DNA of 44,608 nucleotides from JAPXRI01 sp033813635 (lineage in GTDB: Bacteria; Bacillota; Clostridia; Oscillospirales; QAMX01), in contig JAPXRI010000022.1 in the NCBI GenBank assembly GCA_033813635.1, forward strand, positions 1 to 44,608, given 5' to 3'. Of this stretch, positions 9,360-17,907 are shown one piece after another (the stretch's first letter is position 1; each line of letters begins with the position of its first letter). The position numbers and the translations under genes were made by a program. The notes under the pieces are model-generated. The model was not told the DNA's origin, did not search any database, and saw nothing but the letters and a program-made list of their open reading frames with translations.

Positions 9360-9366
9360 ATGCCTA

Positions 9367-10656
9367 TTACAGCGCTTTTCTGACCGTGTCAAGGTCGCTT
9401 GTATACATCACACTGATGTCCGCGCCTAGACTTCTGAGCTTGGACACTATATCCTCATAGCCTCTCTCGATGTGGACGACTCCGTCGATCTCTGTTCTTC
9501 CCTTTGCGGACAGCCCGGCAATTATCAGCGCAACGCCCGCCCGCAGGTCGCAGGCGCAGACCGGAGCGCCGGTCAGCTCGTCCACCGGGTCGACTACGGC
9601 GAGCTTTCCGTCCACCTGGATCTTAGCTCCCATCCGCCGCAGCTCATCGACATAGCGGAAACGGTTGTCGAAAACTCCGTCGATTATTACGCTTGTCCCG
9701 TTGGCGCGGCACAGAACGCTGACCACCTGGGGCTGCATGTCCGTCGGAAAGCCGGGGTAAGGCAGCGCGTTGATATTGGTCTTTATCAGCTCCCCCGTGC
9801 GCCTGACATGCAGAAAGTCGTCTCCCTCCTCGATGTCCACGCCCATTTCCTGGAACTTGGTCGTAATGCATTCGAGGTGCTTCGGGATGATGTTGTTTAT
9901 CGTAATCTCCCCGCCGGCGGCGGCGACAGCCGCGATAAAGGTGCCGGCCTCGATCTGATCCGGGATGATCGAATAGGTGCCGCCGTGGAGCTTCGGCACA
10001 CCGCGGACCTTGATAACGTCCGTTCCGGCTCCGCGGATGTCGGCGCCCATGGAGTTTAAGAAGTTCGCGGTGTCGACGATATGGGGCTCCTTCGCGGCGT
10101 TCTCGATAATCGTCATACCCGGCGCACGAACCGCCGCAATCATCGTATTAATCGTAGCCCCGACGGTTTTCACGTCGAAATAGATATGCCCGCTTTTTAT
10201 GCCGTTCTCCGTGACCGCGTGGATGACGCCGTTTTTCACGTCAACCTTAGCGCCCATCGCCTCAAAGCCCTTGATATGCTGGTCGATAGGCCTGCCCCCG
10301 AAATCGCAGCCGCCGGGCATGCCTACGCGCGCCCAACCCATTCTGCCGAGCATCGCTCCGACAAGGTAATAGGACGCGCGCATCTTTCTCATCAATTCGT
10401 AGGGCGGTTCAACTGTCCGCAAAACCGTTGTGTCTATCTCAATCGTCGAGTCGTTGATGAGCCTTATTTTCGCTCCTATCGACTCCAGGATATTAAGCCA
10501 TATCGTTACGTCGCTGATTTTCGGTACATTCTCGATGCGGCATACGCCTTCGACCAGTACCGTCGCCGGTATAATGGCGACCGCCGCATTTTTCATTCCC
10601 GCAATATTAACACTGCCATAAAGCGGCTTGCCGCCGTTTATAACATATTTTGTCAA
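9367..10656 (-). CDS. murA: UDP-N-acetylglucosamine 1-carboxyvinyltransferase (MurA)
   Basis: 429 residues. It transfers enolpyruvate from PEP to UDP-GlcNAc, the first committed cytoplasmic step of peptidoglycan synthesis. The N-terminus has NGGKPLYGSVNIAGMKNAAV; the active-site cysteine is Cys117 in MPGGCDFGGRPIDQH, the residue alkylated by fosfomycin, so the enzyme is not of the Asp-substituted resistant type. I choose TTG 10656 because GAAAGAAGGG sits 5 bases upstream and the longer frame to 10740 would run through the promoter at 10703-10731. Length fits the family. Confidence 0.95.
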   Translation of the reverse strand: MTKYVINGGKPLYGSVNIAGMKNAAVAIIPATVLVEGVCRIENVPKISDVTIWLNILESIGAKIRLINDSTIEIDTTVLRTVEPPYELMRKMRASYYLVGAMLGRMGWARVGMPGGCDFGGRPIDQHIKGFEAMGAKVDVKNGVIHAVTENGIKSGHIYFDVKTVGATINTMIAAVRAPGMTIIENAAKEPHIVDTANFLNSMGADIRGAGTDVIKVRGVPKLHGGTYSIIPDQIEAGTFIAAVAAAGGEITINNIIPKHLECITTKFQEMGVDIEEGDDFLHVRRTGELIKTNINALPYPGFPTDMQPQVVSVLCRANGTSVIIDGVFDNRFRYVDELRRMGAKIQVDGKLAVVDPVDELTGAPVCACDLRAGVALIIAGLSAKGRTEIDGVVHIERGYEDIVSKLRSLGADISVMYTSDLDTVRKAL

Positions 10657-10702
10657 ATAAAACCCTTCTTTCCGGGTATTATACGCATCTTGAGCGAGAT
10701 TG

Positions 10703-10731
10703 ATTATACCATTATTTGTATGGCCTGTCAA
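10703..10731 (-). promoter_or_regulatory. consensus sigma-A promoter of murA
   Basis: On the minus strand TTGACA (complement of 10726-10731), a 17-base spacer and TATAAT (complement of 10703-10708): a perfect match to consensus, about 50 bases upstream of the TTG start. Confidence 0.85.
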
Positions 10732-10845
10732 CCGATACATCCGCCAAAAAGCAAATTAGCCGCCAAGGCTCGGCAAACAGGCAAATCGGGAGTAATGAAA
10801 ATGCCGACGTCGGCGGATATTTCACGGAATGCTGAATTTAAGTAT

Positions 10846-10876
10846 GAAAAAGGCGTCGGCGACGCCGACAAACACC
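10846..10876 (-). terminator. terminator of the small membrane protein gene
   Basis: On the minus strand a GC stem-loop (the GGCGTCG-g-CGACGCC palindrome at 10852-10866) is followed by TTTTT, 50 bases past the stop at 10925. A separate 12-bp palindrome, GCCGACGTCGGC, lies at 10803-10814. The rest of 10740-10920 holds no gene that I can see. Confidence 0.6.
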
Positions 10877-10924
10877 TTTTTCCGAACCGGCCTACATGGG
10901 CGCGGCGCTGCCCTCCGGCCGGCT

Positions 10925-11191
10925 TTATTTTTCGGCCTTTATCTCTTTCCCGGTTCTGATAAGCGCTCCGGTGACAATTTCTGTCGCCGCGATGAATATT
11001 CCCCGGGAGAAGTTGTTTAAAGCTTCCGAGAGCCTGTTGACGGCCGTGATCAGCTTGAATATAAGGCAGATAAAAGTCCCTCCGGCAACGGGCGCCGGGC
11101 TTTTTTCTTTTTTTGCCCGAAGCAGGAGCGATACCGCGGCCGCCGCCATAGCGACCATCAGCGGGACAACGATTTTTTTGATTTTCGTCAT
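10925..11191 (-). CDS. small membrane protein of unknown function
   Basis: 88 residues from ATG 11191, with GGAG seven bases upstream. One strong membrane segment (residues about 5-22, IVVPLMVAMAAAAVSLLL) is followed by a Lys-rich stretch and a second, weaker amphipathic or hydrophobic region (about 32-70). No family recognised. It has its own terminator at 10846-10876 and lies between the MATE exporter and murA on the same strand. The longer frame to 11224 would add 11 residues but has no ribosome site. Confidence 0.55.
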   Translation of the reverse strand: MTKIKKIVVPLMVAMAAAAVSLLLRAKKEKSPAPVAGGTFICLIFKLITAVNRLSEALNNFSRGIFIAATEIVTGALIRTGKEIKAEK

Positions 11192-11310
11192 TTCAATCTC
11201 CATTCTGCCGCGTATTGTCAGCACTAACGCCTGACAGCTTGAAATTTCGCTGTTTAAGCTGCGGTAATTCCGACAATAGCATTAACCGGAGCGGAGATTT
11301 TTATCCGTTT

Positions 11311-12681
11311 TCAGGCCTTTGCCTCGTCTTTTCTCGTGACGTTTCTGATCCAGCGGAACCTGTTCACCTTGACCACGGCGACGGCGCATTTGAGCACCTG
11401 GTCGGATTTCAGGCAGATAAACGTAATCACCGGCGGAGACTTAAACACGAACGCTGAGAGCGCGGAGGCCGGCAGCACGATTCCCCACATGAAAATAATA
11501 TCGTTGAACAGCACAAAATTTGTCTGGCCGCCACCGGAGACAATTCCTGTCAGGGAAGACATCTGGTACGCCGTGCCGATTACGGTGACGCACAGCACCA
11601 GAATGAAGCTGTGCGCCAGCGCGGCGCTGTCCGGCGAGACCTTGTAAAAGTCGACGATTATCTGTTTTGCCCCGTAGAGCAGCAGCGAGGTAATAACGCC
11701 GATGCAGATGAAGAGTATCTGAAGGGTTTTCGCGTACTGCCTGACGTCGTCGTACCGCTCCTCGCCGACCGTCTTGCCGATGATAACGCTCGTGGCGGAC
11801 GCCAGACCGTACACGCCGACGGTGACGAACTGGAACAGCGTAGTCGCGATGCTGTTGGCGGAAATCGCCGCGGCGCCGAGCCTCCCGATAATCGCCGTCT
11901 GAACCGACATGGCGATACCCCACGACGAATTCGAGAGCACAAGCGGCAGACCCGTTTTCACGTAATCCCTGATATAAATCCGATTTACAATAAACGCGTC
12001 CCTGAGCTTTAAATGAAGCTTCTTATCCCTGAAACGGATATATCCGATAATCACAAGAAACTCGACGATTCTTGAAATCAGCGTCGCTATGGCCGCGCCC
12101 CTGATCCCCAGCTCCGGAAAGCCGAACTCGCCGTAAATCATGCAGTAGTTCAGCGCCACGTTGACGAAAAGGGACGCAAGAGATACGTAAAACCCGATTC
12201 TCACGGTCTCGACGCTTCTGAGGACCCCGATCAGTATCGTGGTGATTGTAAAAATAACGTATGTAAAGCAGACGATCCGCAGGTATTTCGTCCCCTCCGC
12301 GATTACGGCGGTCTCGTTTGTTAAAAGCCAGAGCACCTTCTCCGGGATGATAAACACAATCGCCGTCAGCGCCGCGGAGACGATGATCCCGAGCCAAAGC
12401 CCGACGGCATACACGCGTTTGATCGGCTCGACCTTTTTCAAGCCCCAGTACTGCGCCGCTATCACCGCGATGCCCGTGGCCGTCCCTCCGGCAAAGAGCT
12501 GCAGAAAAAACTGGATCTGATTGACGATCGCGACGCCGTTGAGCGCGTCCTGACTGTAGCCGCCGACCATGATGTTGTCGGCCATGTTCACCCCGTACGA
12601 AACCAGGTTCTGCAGCGCGATGACACCAGCGAGCGAGAAAAGCGACCGGTAAAACCGTCTGTCCTTAACTAAAATCCCCAT
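11311..12681 (-). CDS. MATE family efflux transporter
   Basis: 456 residues with the twelve membrane segments of the multidrug and toxic compound extrusion family, in two six-helix halves. The family-typical N-terminal QNLVSYGVNMADNIMVGGYS (residues about 25-44) and AAQYWGLKK (about 75-83) are visible. It would expel an unidentified organic cation or metabolite in exchange for Na+ or H+. The start is ATG 12681; the alternative at 12720 falls within a terminator hairpin. Its last residues are charged (RKDEAKA). No substrate can be assigned from the context. Confidence 0.9.
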   Translation of the reverse strand: MGILVKDRRFYRSLFSLAGVIALQNLVSYGVNMADNIMVGGYSQDALNGVAIVNQIQFFLQLFAGGTATGIAVIAAQYWGLKKVEPIKRVYAVGLWLGIIVSAALTAIVFIIPEKVLWLLTNETAVIAEGTKYLRIVCFTYVIFTITTILIGVLRSVETVRIGFYVSLASLFVNVALNYCMIYGEFGFPELGIRGAAIATLISRIVEFLVIIGYIRFRDKKLHLKLRDAFIVNRIYIRDYVKTGLPLVLSNSSWGIAMSVQTAIIGRLGAAAISANSIATTLFQFVTVGVYGLASATSVIIGKTVGEERYDDVRQYAKTLQILFICIGVITSLLLYGAKQIIVDFYKVSPDSAALAHSFILVLCVTVIGTAYQMSSLTGIVSGGGQTNFVLFNDIIFMWGIVLPASALSAFVFKSPPVITFICLKSDQVLKCAVAVVKVNRFRWIRNVTRKDEAKA

Positions 12682-12706
12682 ACCTGCAAATCTCTTTTCC
12701 GTTAAC

Positions 12707-12735
12707 AAAAACAGCCGCAAAACGCGGCTGTTTTT
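12707..12735. terminator. intrinsic terminator upstream of the MATE gene
   Basis: A 12-bp perfect stem, AAAAACAGCCGC (12707-12718) and GCGGCTGTTTTT (12724-12735), with a 5-base loop. On the minus strand it lies between the lipoprotein gene ending at 12801 and the MATE start, so it separates the two transcripts. Confidence 0.8.
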
Positions 12736-12800
12736 CCGATTATTAACAACCTTGTAGAGTTTATCACACCAAGCCCTCGGTTGTCAACGCCGATATTTCT

Positions 12801-14105
12801 CTACTCCGCCGATAAAATCGCCTGAAAATCCGCGCCGAGGTCTGAGGAATAATAAAACCAGACGTAGTCGTCCGGGTTGAGCTCCGTGCTGCCCGCGCCG
12901 GCTGTCGCGTACACTCCGTTTACGGCGAACACCCAGCCCGACGACGGCCCCTTGTCGCGCTCCTTCAGCCCGCCGATCGCGCTGACATAGGCGAAGGCTC
13001 CGCTCCCGCTGGATTCAAATTCGATTCCGTTTGCCTCGCAGACCGCTTTGAGCCCGTCAAAAACGCTGATGCCGTCCGTCACCTCGACCCGCGCCCCGGT
13101 GAGCAGGTCGCCCTCCGGCCCCGTTATCTGATAATACGCGTACGGTACGCCCACATTGTTCTCGCTGCCGGCTTTAAAATACTCGTACGCGCTCTTCCCG
13201 TTTTTCAGGCTGACGAGGGCGAGCAGTGCCTGATATGTGGAGACGGTGTTGACCCCGCCGTCCTGCTTTGTGTGGCTGAAACCTCCGTCGTGGGTCTGGT
13301 ACGCGAGCAGACTGCTCACAAGCGCGGAAAACGGCTCCGCTTTCAAGTCGGCGCCGTAGGCGATCAGTCCCGAGATAACCGTCGAGATCGTATCGCTGGT
13401 CTCCGCCCCGTTTTCCCACGCCGACGGATACCCGCCGTTCTCGCTGATGTTCGCGGCGAGCCAGGCTATCGCGTTTTTCGCCGTAGCATCCGCCGCCGCG
13501 TTATCCTTGTTAAACCCCAGAGCGACCAGCGCCATACCCGTCAGGTCGGGGTCGACAGTCGTCCCGTCATAGGAAAAGCCGCCGCCCGGGAGGCTCTGAC
13601 CGCACAGATACGAATATGCCGCGTCCCGGTCATAATCCTCTCCGCCCGCGCACTCGAGGGCGATAATCGCGTAGATCTGCTCGTTTAAGTATGATCCGAA
13701 CTGGCCGTTGCTTTTCTGCTGCGACGCGAGCGCCTGGACAAGGTCGCCGCCGCCGAAATACGTGCGCGGGTCCGCATCGATTGCGTAAAGCGCCATAATC
13801 GCTTTGGCGGCGGCCGCGACCGAGCCCTCTGTCAACACGTCTTCCTCGTTCAGCGGGGGAGGCAGATACCCTTCATTCTGTACATCGACTCCCGCGGAGA
13901 CAAGCGCCATGACCTGCCACCAGTCATCCAGCTCCTTGTGCGAGGCGTAATATGAGACGGTCGCGTTCAGCGCGGTGGCTATGGGATCGGCGGCTGTCGT
14001 CTCAGCGGTTGACGTGCCGCTTCCCGCTCCGTTTTTACCGCAGGCCAACATCCCCAAGATGAACGCTGCCGTGAGTAAAATCAAAGATACTCTCTTTTTC
14101 GTCAC
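12801..14105 (-). CDS. lipoprotein with alpha-toroid repeats and a DUF4430 domain (cobalamin-carrier-like architecture)
   Basis: 434 residues. A lipoprotein signal peptide (lipobox LGMLAC, Cys about residue 22) and a Ser/Thr/Ala linker lead into an alpha/alpha toroid (about 45-320). Four repeats are marked by QKSNGQFGS, LPGGGFSYDG, ISENGGYPS and QTHDGGFSH, the pattern of the prenyltransferase/squalene-cyclase toroid. The C-terminal 100 residues form a DUF4430 domain, with SSGWVFAVNG and DDYVWFYYSSD as hallmarks. The same two-domain order occurs in animal transcobalamin and intrinsic factor. It would sit on the outer membrane face; ligand binding, possibly a corrinoid, is inference. The start is GTG 14105, with GGACAGG upstream; ATG 14135 lacks a ribosome site. 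Confidence 0.8.
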   Translation of the reverse strand: MTKKRVSLILLTAAFILGMLACGKNGAGSGTSTAETTAADPIATALNATVSYYASHKELDDWWQVMALVSAGVDVQNEGYLPPPLNEEDVLTEGSVAAAAKAIMALYAIDADPRTYFGGGDLVQALASQQKSNGQFGSYLNEQIYAIIALECAGGEDYDRDAAYSYLCGQSLPGGGFSYDGTTVDPDLTGMALVALGFNKDNAAADATAKNAIAWLAANISENGGYPSAWENGAETSDTISTVISGLIAYGADLKAEPFSALVSSLLAYQTHDGGFSHTKQDGGVNTVSTYQALLALVSLKNGKSAYEYFKAGSENNVGVPYAYYQITGPEGDLLTGARVEVTDGISVFDGLKAVCEANGIEFESSGSGAFAYVSAIGGLKERDKGPSSGWVFAVNGVYATAGAGSTELNPDDYVWFYYSSDLGADFQAILSAE

Positions 14106-14307
14106 GCTATCCTGTCCTTTCTCAAGGAAATGCAAAACAATTGCGCCCGTGAAGCCCCGAGTAAGAGAAGCCGCGGACGCATTTGTAATGCTTAATCTTC
14201 ACGCGGCAGGGGTTTTGTTTTCTCCGCGGGTTTTGCTTCTCCCGCGGGTTCCACTTACGCTTGACGCTGTGCGGAACAGGCAAGCGCTGCCGTGGTTCTT
14301 TTATCTT

Positions 14308-15507
14308 CTATTCGCCCTTTACGAGCCTTACGGTGTCGGAAGCGATGACGAGCTCCTCGTTTGTCTCTATCACCAGTATCCTGGCCTTCGAGTCGGCCGC
14401 CGCGATGTCGGCGTTTTTAATCTGTTTGTCTGCCTTCTCCGGGTCAAGCTTGATACCCATAAATTCAAGCCCGCTGACCGAATTTTTCCGCACCGCCGCG
14501 TTGTTCTCGCCGATTCCGCCGGTAAACACGACGGCGTTAACCCCGCCCATCGCCGCGGCGTAAGAGCCGATGTATTTTTTGACCGAATACTCAAACATCT
14601 CAAGGGCTAAAATCGCCTGTTTCTGCCCTTTGTCCGCGGCCTCCGCGAGATCGCGGAAATCGCTGGAAACCTCCGATATTCCGAGCACGCCGGATTTCTT
14701 GTTCAGCATCGTCACAATCTCGCCGGCGCTCATATCCTCATGCTCGCTCAAAAATCCCACAATCGCCGGGTCGATGTCGCCGGAGCGGGTACCCATCGGC
14801 AGCCCCGCCAGCGGGGTGAGCCCCATCGAGGTGTCTACGCACTTTCCGCCGTCAACGGCGGCGATCGACGAGCCGTTGCCCAAATGGCAGGTGATGATTT
14901 TAATCTCGCTTGCCGGGCGACCGAGCATCTCCGCGGCCTTTGCCGAAACATATCTGTGGCTTGTCCCGTGGAAGCCGTAGCGCCTGATCTGGTATTTGCG
15001 GTAATACTCATAGGGTATCGCGTACATGAACGCCTTTTCCGGCATCGTCTGGTGGAACGCGGTGTCGAACACGGCGACCTGCGGAACGTCTCCCATAACC
15101 TCGGCGCAGGCGCGGATGCCCATCAGGTTCGCGGGGTTGTGCAGCGGGCCGAGCGGGATGCACTCTTCAATGGCCTGCAGCACCTTGTCGTCGACTAGAA
15201 CGGACTCCGAGAACTTGGCTCCGCCGTGGAGGATGCGGTGCCCGACCGCATCGATCTCGGACATTGAGCGGATAACGCCGATCTCCGGGTCCGTAAGTAC
15301 CTTCGTCAGGATGCGTATCGCGTCGGTGTGGGTTTTCATTTCGTACACGGCCTCAATCTTCGGCTTACCGGTGACCGTATGGACGTTTTTTCCGCCGGGG
15401 ATCCCGATTCGCTCAAAAACACCCTTCGTCAGCACCCTGCCCGACGGCATGTCGAACAGCTGGTATTTCAGGGACGAGCTGCCCGCGTTGATTACGAGAA
15501 CAAGCAT
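14308..15507 (-). CDS. ackA: acetate kinase
   Basis: 399 residues, the usual length. It interconverts acetyl phosphate + ADP and acetate + ATP in the cytoplasm, giving fermentative ATP. The N-terminal phosphate-binding motif INAGSSSLKYQLFD (residues 6-19), the central RYGFHGTSHRYV (about 177-188), HLGNGSSIAAVDGG and MGTRSGDIDP are all present. ATG 15507 has AAGGAGA upstream. No phosphotransacetylase gene is adjacent, unlike the common pta-ackA pair. The 200-base gap downstream (14106-14307) holds no gene but has a CCGCGGG/CCCGCGG inverted repeat near 14236-14258. Confidence 0.96.
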   Translation of the reverse strand: MLVLVINAGSSSLKYQLFDMPSGRVLTKGVFERIGIPGGKNVHTVTGKPKIEAVYEMKTHTDAIRILTKVLTDPEIGVIRSMSEIDAVGHRILHGGAKFSESVLVDDKVLQAIEECIPLGPLHNPANLMGIRACAEVMGDVPQVAVFDTAFHQTMPEKAFMYAIPYEYYRKYQIRRYGFHGTSHRYVSAKAAEMLGRPASEIKIITCHLGNGSSIAAVDGGKCVDTSMGLTPLAGLPMGTRSGDIDPAIVGFLSEHEDMSAGEIVTMLNKKSGVLGISEVSSDFRDLAEAADKGQKQAILALEMFEYSVKKYIGSYAAAMGGVNAVVFTGGIGENNAAVRKNSVSGLEFMGIKLDPEKADKQIKNADIAAADSKARILVIETNEELVIASDTVRLVKGE

Positions 15508-15697
15508 TTGTTTTATCTCCTTTTGTCTTGCATCTTGCTTTTTTATTGCGGTTTATATAAAATAGCTGCAACGGCGAACGAAAATCCGCCCGTTTCGATT
15601 CCGTAAAACGCAGCGCGCTTTCGCAGCCGGCAAGACCCCGTAGAAGCGGATTTTACCGGGATCACACATTATTAAATAATACTCTATTTGTTTGCCT

Positions 15698-15727
15698 TTT
15701 ACAAGTGACAAAAGCTACAAATATGAT
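15698..15727 (+). promoter_or_regulatory. promoter of tmcAL
   Basis: TTTACA (15698-15703), an 18-base spacer and TATGAT (15722-15727), in the 290-base divergent region between ackA and tmcAL. Confidence 0.55.
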
Positions 15728-15797
15728 AAAATGCCGATAAAAGCGTTTATTGATAACGGCTTATTACTGTCGGCTTACCCAAAGGACGGCGATATTT

Positions 15798-16982
15798 TTG
15801 ACGGTCGGAATAATAGCTGAATACAACCCCCTGCACTCAGGGCATCTGTTCCACATAACGGAGACGAAAAAGCGCCTCCCCGGCGCCAAGGTCGTCTGCG
15901 TGATAAGCGGTAACTTCGTCCAGCGCGGCGACATCGCGATCGCGGATAAAAATGCCCGCGCCCGCGCCGCGGTTCTCGCCGGCGCGGACCTGGTGTTTGA
16001 GCTGCCGACGCCCTACGCGCTGGCTCCGGCCCCGCTCTTCGCCCGTGGCGCGGTCTTTCTGCTGAACGCGACCGGCGTTCTGACCCATATCTCCTTCGGC
16101 TGCGAGTGCGGCGACGTCCGCCCTCTGATTGAGGCCGCGGCGGAGACCTCCTCGCCGGAGTTCCGCGAAAATATCAGGGTCGCGCTCACAGAGGGCAGGT
16201 CCTACGCCGCCGCCTGCGGCGCGTCGTTTTCCGACGGGCTGGCGGAGATATGCGCCTCGCCGAACAACCTTCTCGGTATTGAGTATATCCGCGCCGTGAA
16301 TCAAATAAACCCGAAAATCGTCCCGGTCGCAATCCGGAGAACCGGCGGCGGACACGACGATCTGTCCGAAACGAAATTCCCCAGCGCATCGCTGATCCGT
16401 TCCCGCATCCTCTCCGGAGTGAAACCGCCCGACGGCGCGCTTCCGGACTTTATGGACGCCGTCACGGTGTCGGAACGCCAAGCCGGGCGTTTTCCGGCGG
16501 ATATCCGCGCGCTCGACCAGGCGATGACCGCCGTCTTGAAACGCATGAGCGTCGAGGAGTTAAAAGAGGTCCCCGAGATCACCGAGGGCCTTGAAAACGC
16601 CGTTTTCAACGCCGCGAAGACCGCCGGCTCCGTCCCGGCCATGCTGGATGCGCTTAAATCCAAACGCTACACCCATTCCCGGCTGAGGCGCGTACTGCTC
16701 TCCGCGTTCCTCGGACTGACGCGGGAGTTCCAGCAGGCCGATCCGCCCTATCTCCGCCTGCTCGCGGCCGGCGAAAACGGCCGCGAGCTGCTGCGCGAGA
16801 TCGCCGAAAAAGCGGCCGTCCCGGTGGTCACAAAGCCCGCGCGCCTAAAGGAGCTTCCCGGCTGCGCAAAGCTCGCCGAGTTCGAGGCCAGGGCCGACGC
16901 TCTCTACTCCCTCGCCTATCCGGACCCGAAGGCCAGGGGCGACGGCGGCTTTTTCACCCGGTCGCCCTTCGTAATCCGGTAA
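15798..16982 (+). CDS. tmcAL: tRNA(Met) cytidine acetate ligase TmcAL
   Basis: 394 residues from TTG 15798, with AAAGGACGG about ten bases upstream. The nucleotidyltransferase motif is GIIAEYNPLHSGH at residues 3-15 (HxGH). CVISGNFVQRGDIA and ADLVFELPTPYAL follow, and SASLIRSRI and YTHSRLRRVL are the later family marks. The enzyme forms N4-acetylcytidine at the wobble base of elongator tRNA-Met using acetate and ATP. Its position divergent from acetate kinase is a common arrangement in Clostridia and suits a gene that consumes acetate. A longer ATG frame to 15750 is less likely. Confidence 0.92.
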   Translation: MTVGIIAEYNPLHSGHLFHITETKKRLPGAKVVCVISGNFVQRGDIAIADKNARARAAVLAGADLVFELPTPYALAPAPLFARGAVFLLNATGVLTHISFGCECGDVRPLIEAAAETSSPEFRENIRVALTEGRSYAAACGASFSDGLAEICASPNNLLGIEYIRAVNQINPKIVPVAIRRTGGGHDDLSETKFPSASLIRSRILSGVKPPDGALPDFMDAVTVSERQAGRFPADIRALDQAMTAVLKRMSVEELKEVPEITEGLENAVFNAAKTAGSVPAMLDALKSKRYTHSRLRRVLLSAFLGLTREFQQADPPYLRLLAAGENGRELLREIAEKAAVPVVTKPARLKELPGCAKLAEFEARADALYSLAYPDPKARGDGGFFTRSPFVIR

Positions 16983-17078
16983 AATTAAAAGAGTTATTTG
17001 CGGCGAGAGGACCGGCTTTTTCCGAATTATTGCTAATCTGCAAATTATGTCATCAATCTCCGATAAAAAATTTTTCCG

Positions 17079-17107
17079 TTGTAATATATTCTGCGTTATA
17101 ATATAAA
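17079..17107 (+). promoter_or_regulatory. promoter upstream of the frameshifted lipoprotein gene
   Basis: TTGTAA (17079-17084), a 17-base spacer and TATAAA (17102-17107). A good ribosome site (AGAGGAG) and ATG follow at 17130, but this frame stops after two codons (ATG GGT TAG); it is in frame with the later start at 17241. Confidence 0.55.
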
Positions 17108-17240
17108 CAACAGAGGAGTATCCGAGATGGGTTAGGTTTTACGATGCTTCGATAACAACGCCGAGTACAAACGAATACCGTCATCCGCGTCAGGTTTATT
17201 AACCCGAGCATATCTTAGATATGAGAGGAATTATTCAGAG

Positions 17241-17838
17241 ATGAAAAGAGTATTTTTATCCTTCTTTCGGCGCTGTTTTTACTTTTCATCCCCGCGTGTT
17301 CATCAAAAAGCGAAGACAACGTTTTAAGCAGCGCGGACTCCCCCCTCTGCGGGCGCGGTTCTGAAAAACCGATATTCCCCCGAATATAAGGAAACCGGCG
17401 TGCTGAACGCTGCCTACGCAAAAAGCTACGACACGCTTGAATCGCTCTATAAAGGCTGCGACGCGATCGCAATCGGTACAGCCGGCGATATCGTTGAAGA
17501 GCGGCAGTTTGGAGTTGCTGTCGAGTTCGCCGTTGAGGAGAGCATTAAAGGGACCCCCCGGAACCATAGGCGTTTTGCAGATGAAGGAGGAAAAACCGTT
17601 TAGAAGCGGCGGGACATACCTTCTTGTAATGCTAAAGGAAGACTACGGAAAAGAAAACGAGTACAGCATTCTGACGGGGTGTCAGGGCATGTTTGAGCTC
17701 AATAAAGACGGCACGGTAAATTTCTTCGACGCTCTCGGCGGCACGGACTATAAAAACCAGCCTTCCGCCGTAAACCGCAAACGGAATAAGCGCCGAGAGT
17801 CAAAAGCTTATCGCTTATTTTACCGGGTTGTGCGATAA
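17241..17838 (+). pseudogene. small lipoprotein gene with three frameshifts
   Basis: The coding signal moves through all three frames. ATG 17241 encodes MKRVFLSF; at about 17262-17267 one base is missing, after which SALFLLFIPACSSKSEDN completes a lipoprotein signal (lipobox FIPAC). At the C6 run 17340-17345 one base too many moves the frame to AGAVLKNRYSPEYKETGVL through VEFAVEESIKG. At a second C6 run, 17554-17559, another extra base leads into PGTIGVLQMKEEKPFRSGG, TYLLVMLKEDY and SILTGCQGMFELNKDGTV. The joined protein of about 190 residues resembles a widespread Clostridial lipoprotein type with a beta-barrel-like domain of unknown role. Both C6 corrections are +1, so decay, phase variation, slippage or consensus errors are all possible. 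Confidence 0.7.
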
Positions 17839-17871
17839 GGTCGGATAAACAGCATAACGGCAGATATTATT

Positions 17872-17906
17872 AAGAAAGGGTAAAACGACACGTTTTACCC
17901 TTTCTT
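17872..17906. terminator. strong bidirectional terminator
   Basis: A perfect 16-bp stem, AAGAAAGGGTAAAACG (17872-17887) and its complement (17891-17906), with a 3-base loop. AT-rich tails follow on both sides. It separates the broken lipoprotein gene from the convergent oxidoreductase gene, whose stop codon directly abuts it. Confidence 0.85.
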
Positions 17907-17907
17907 A

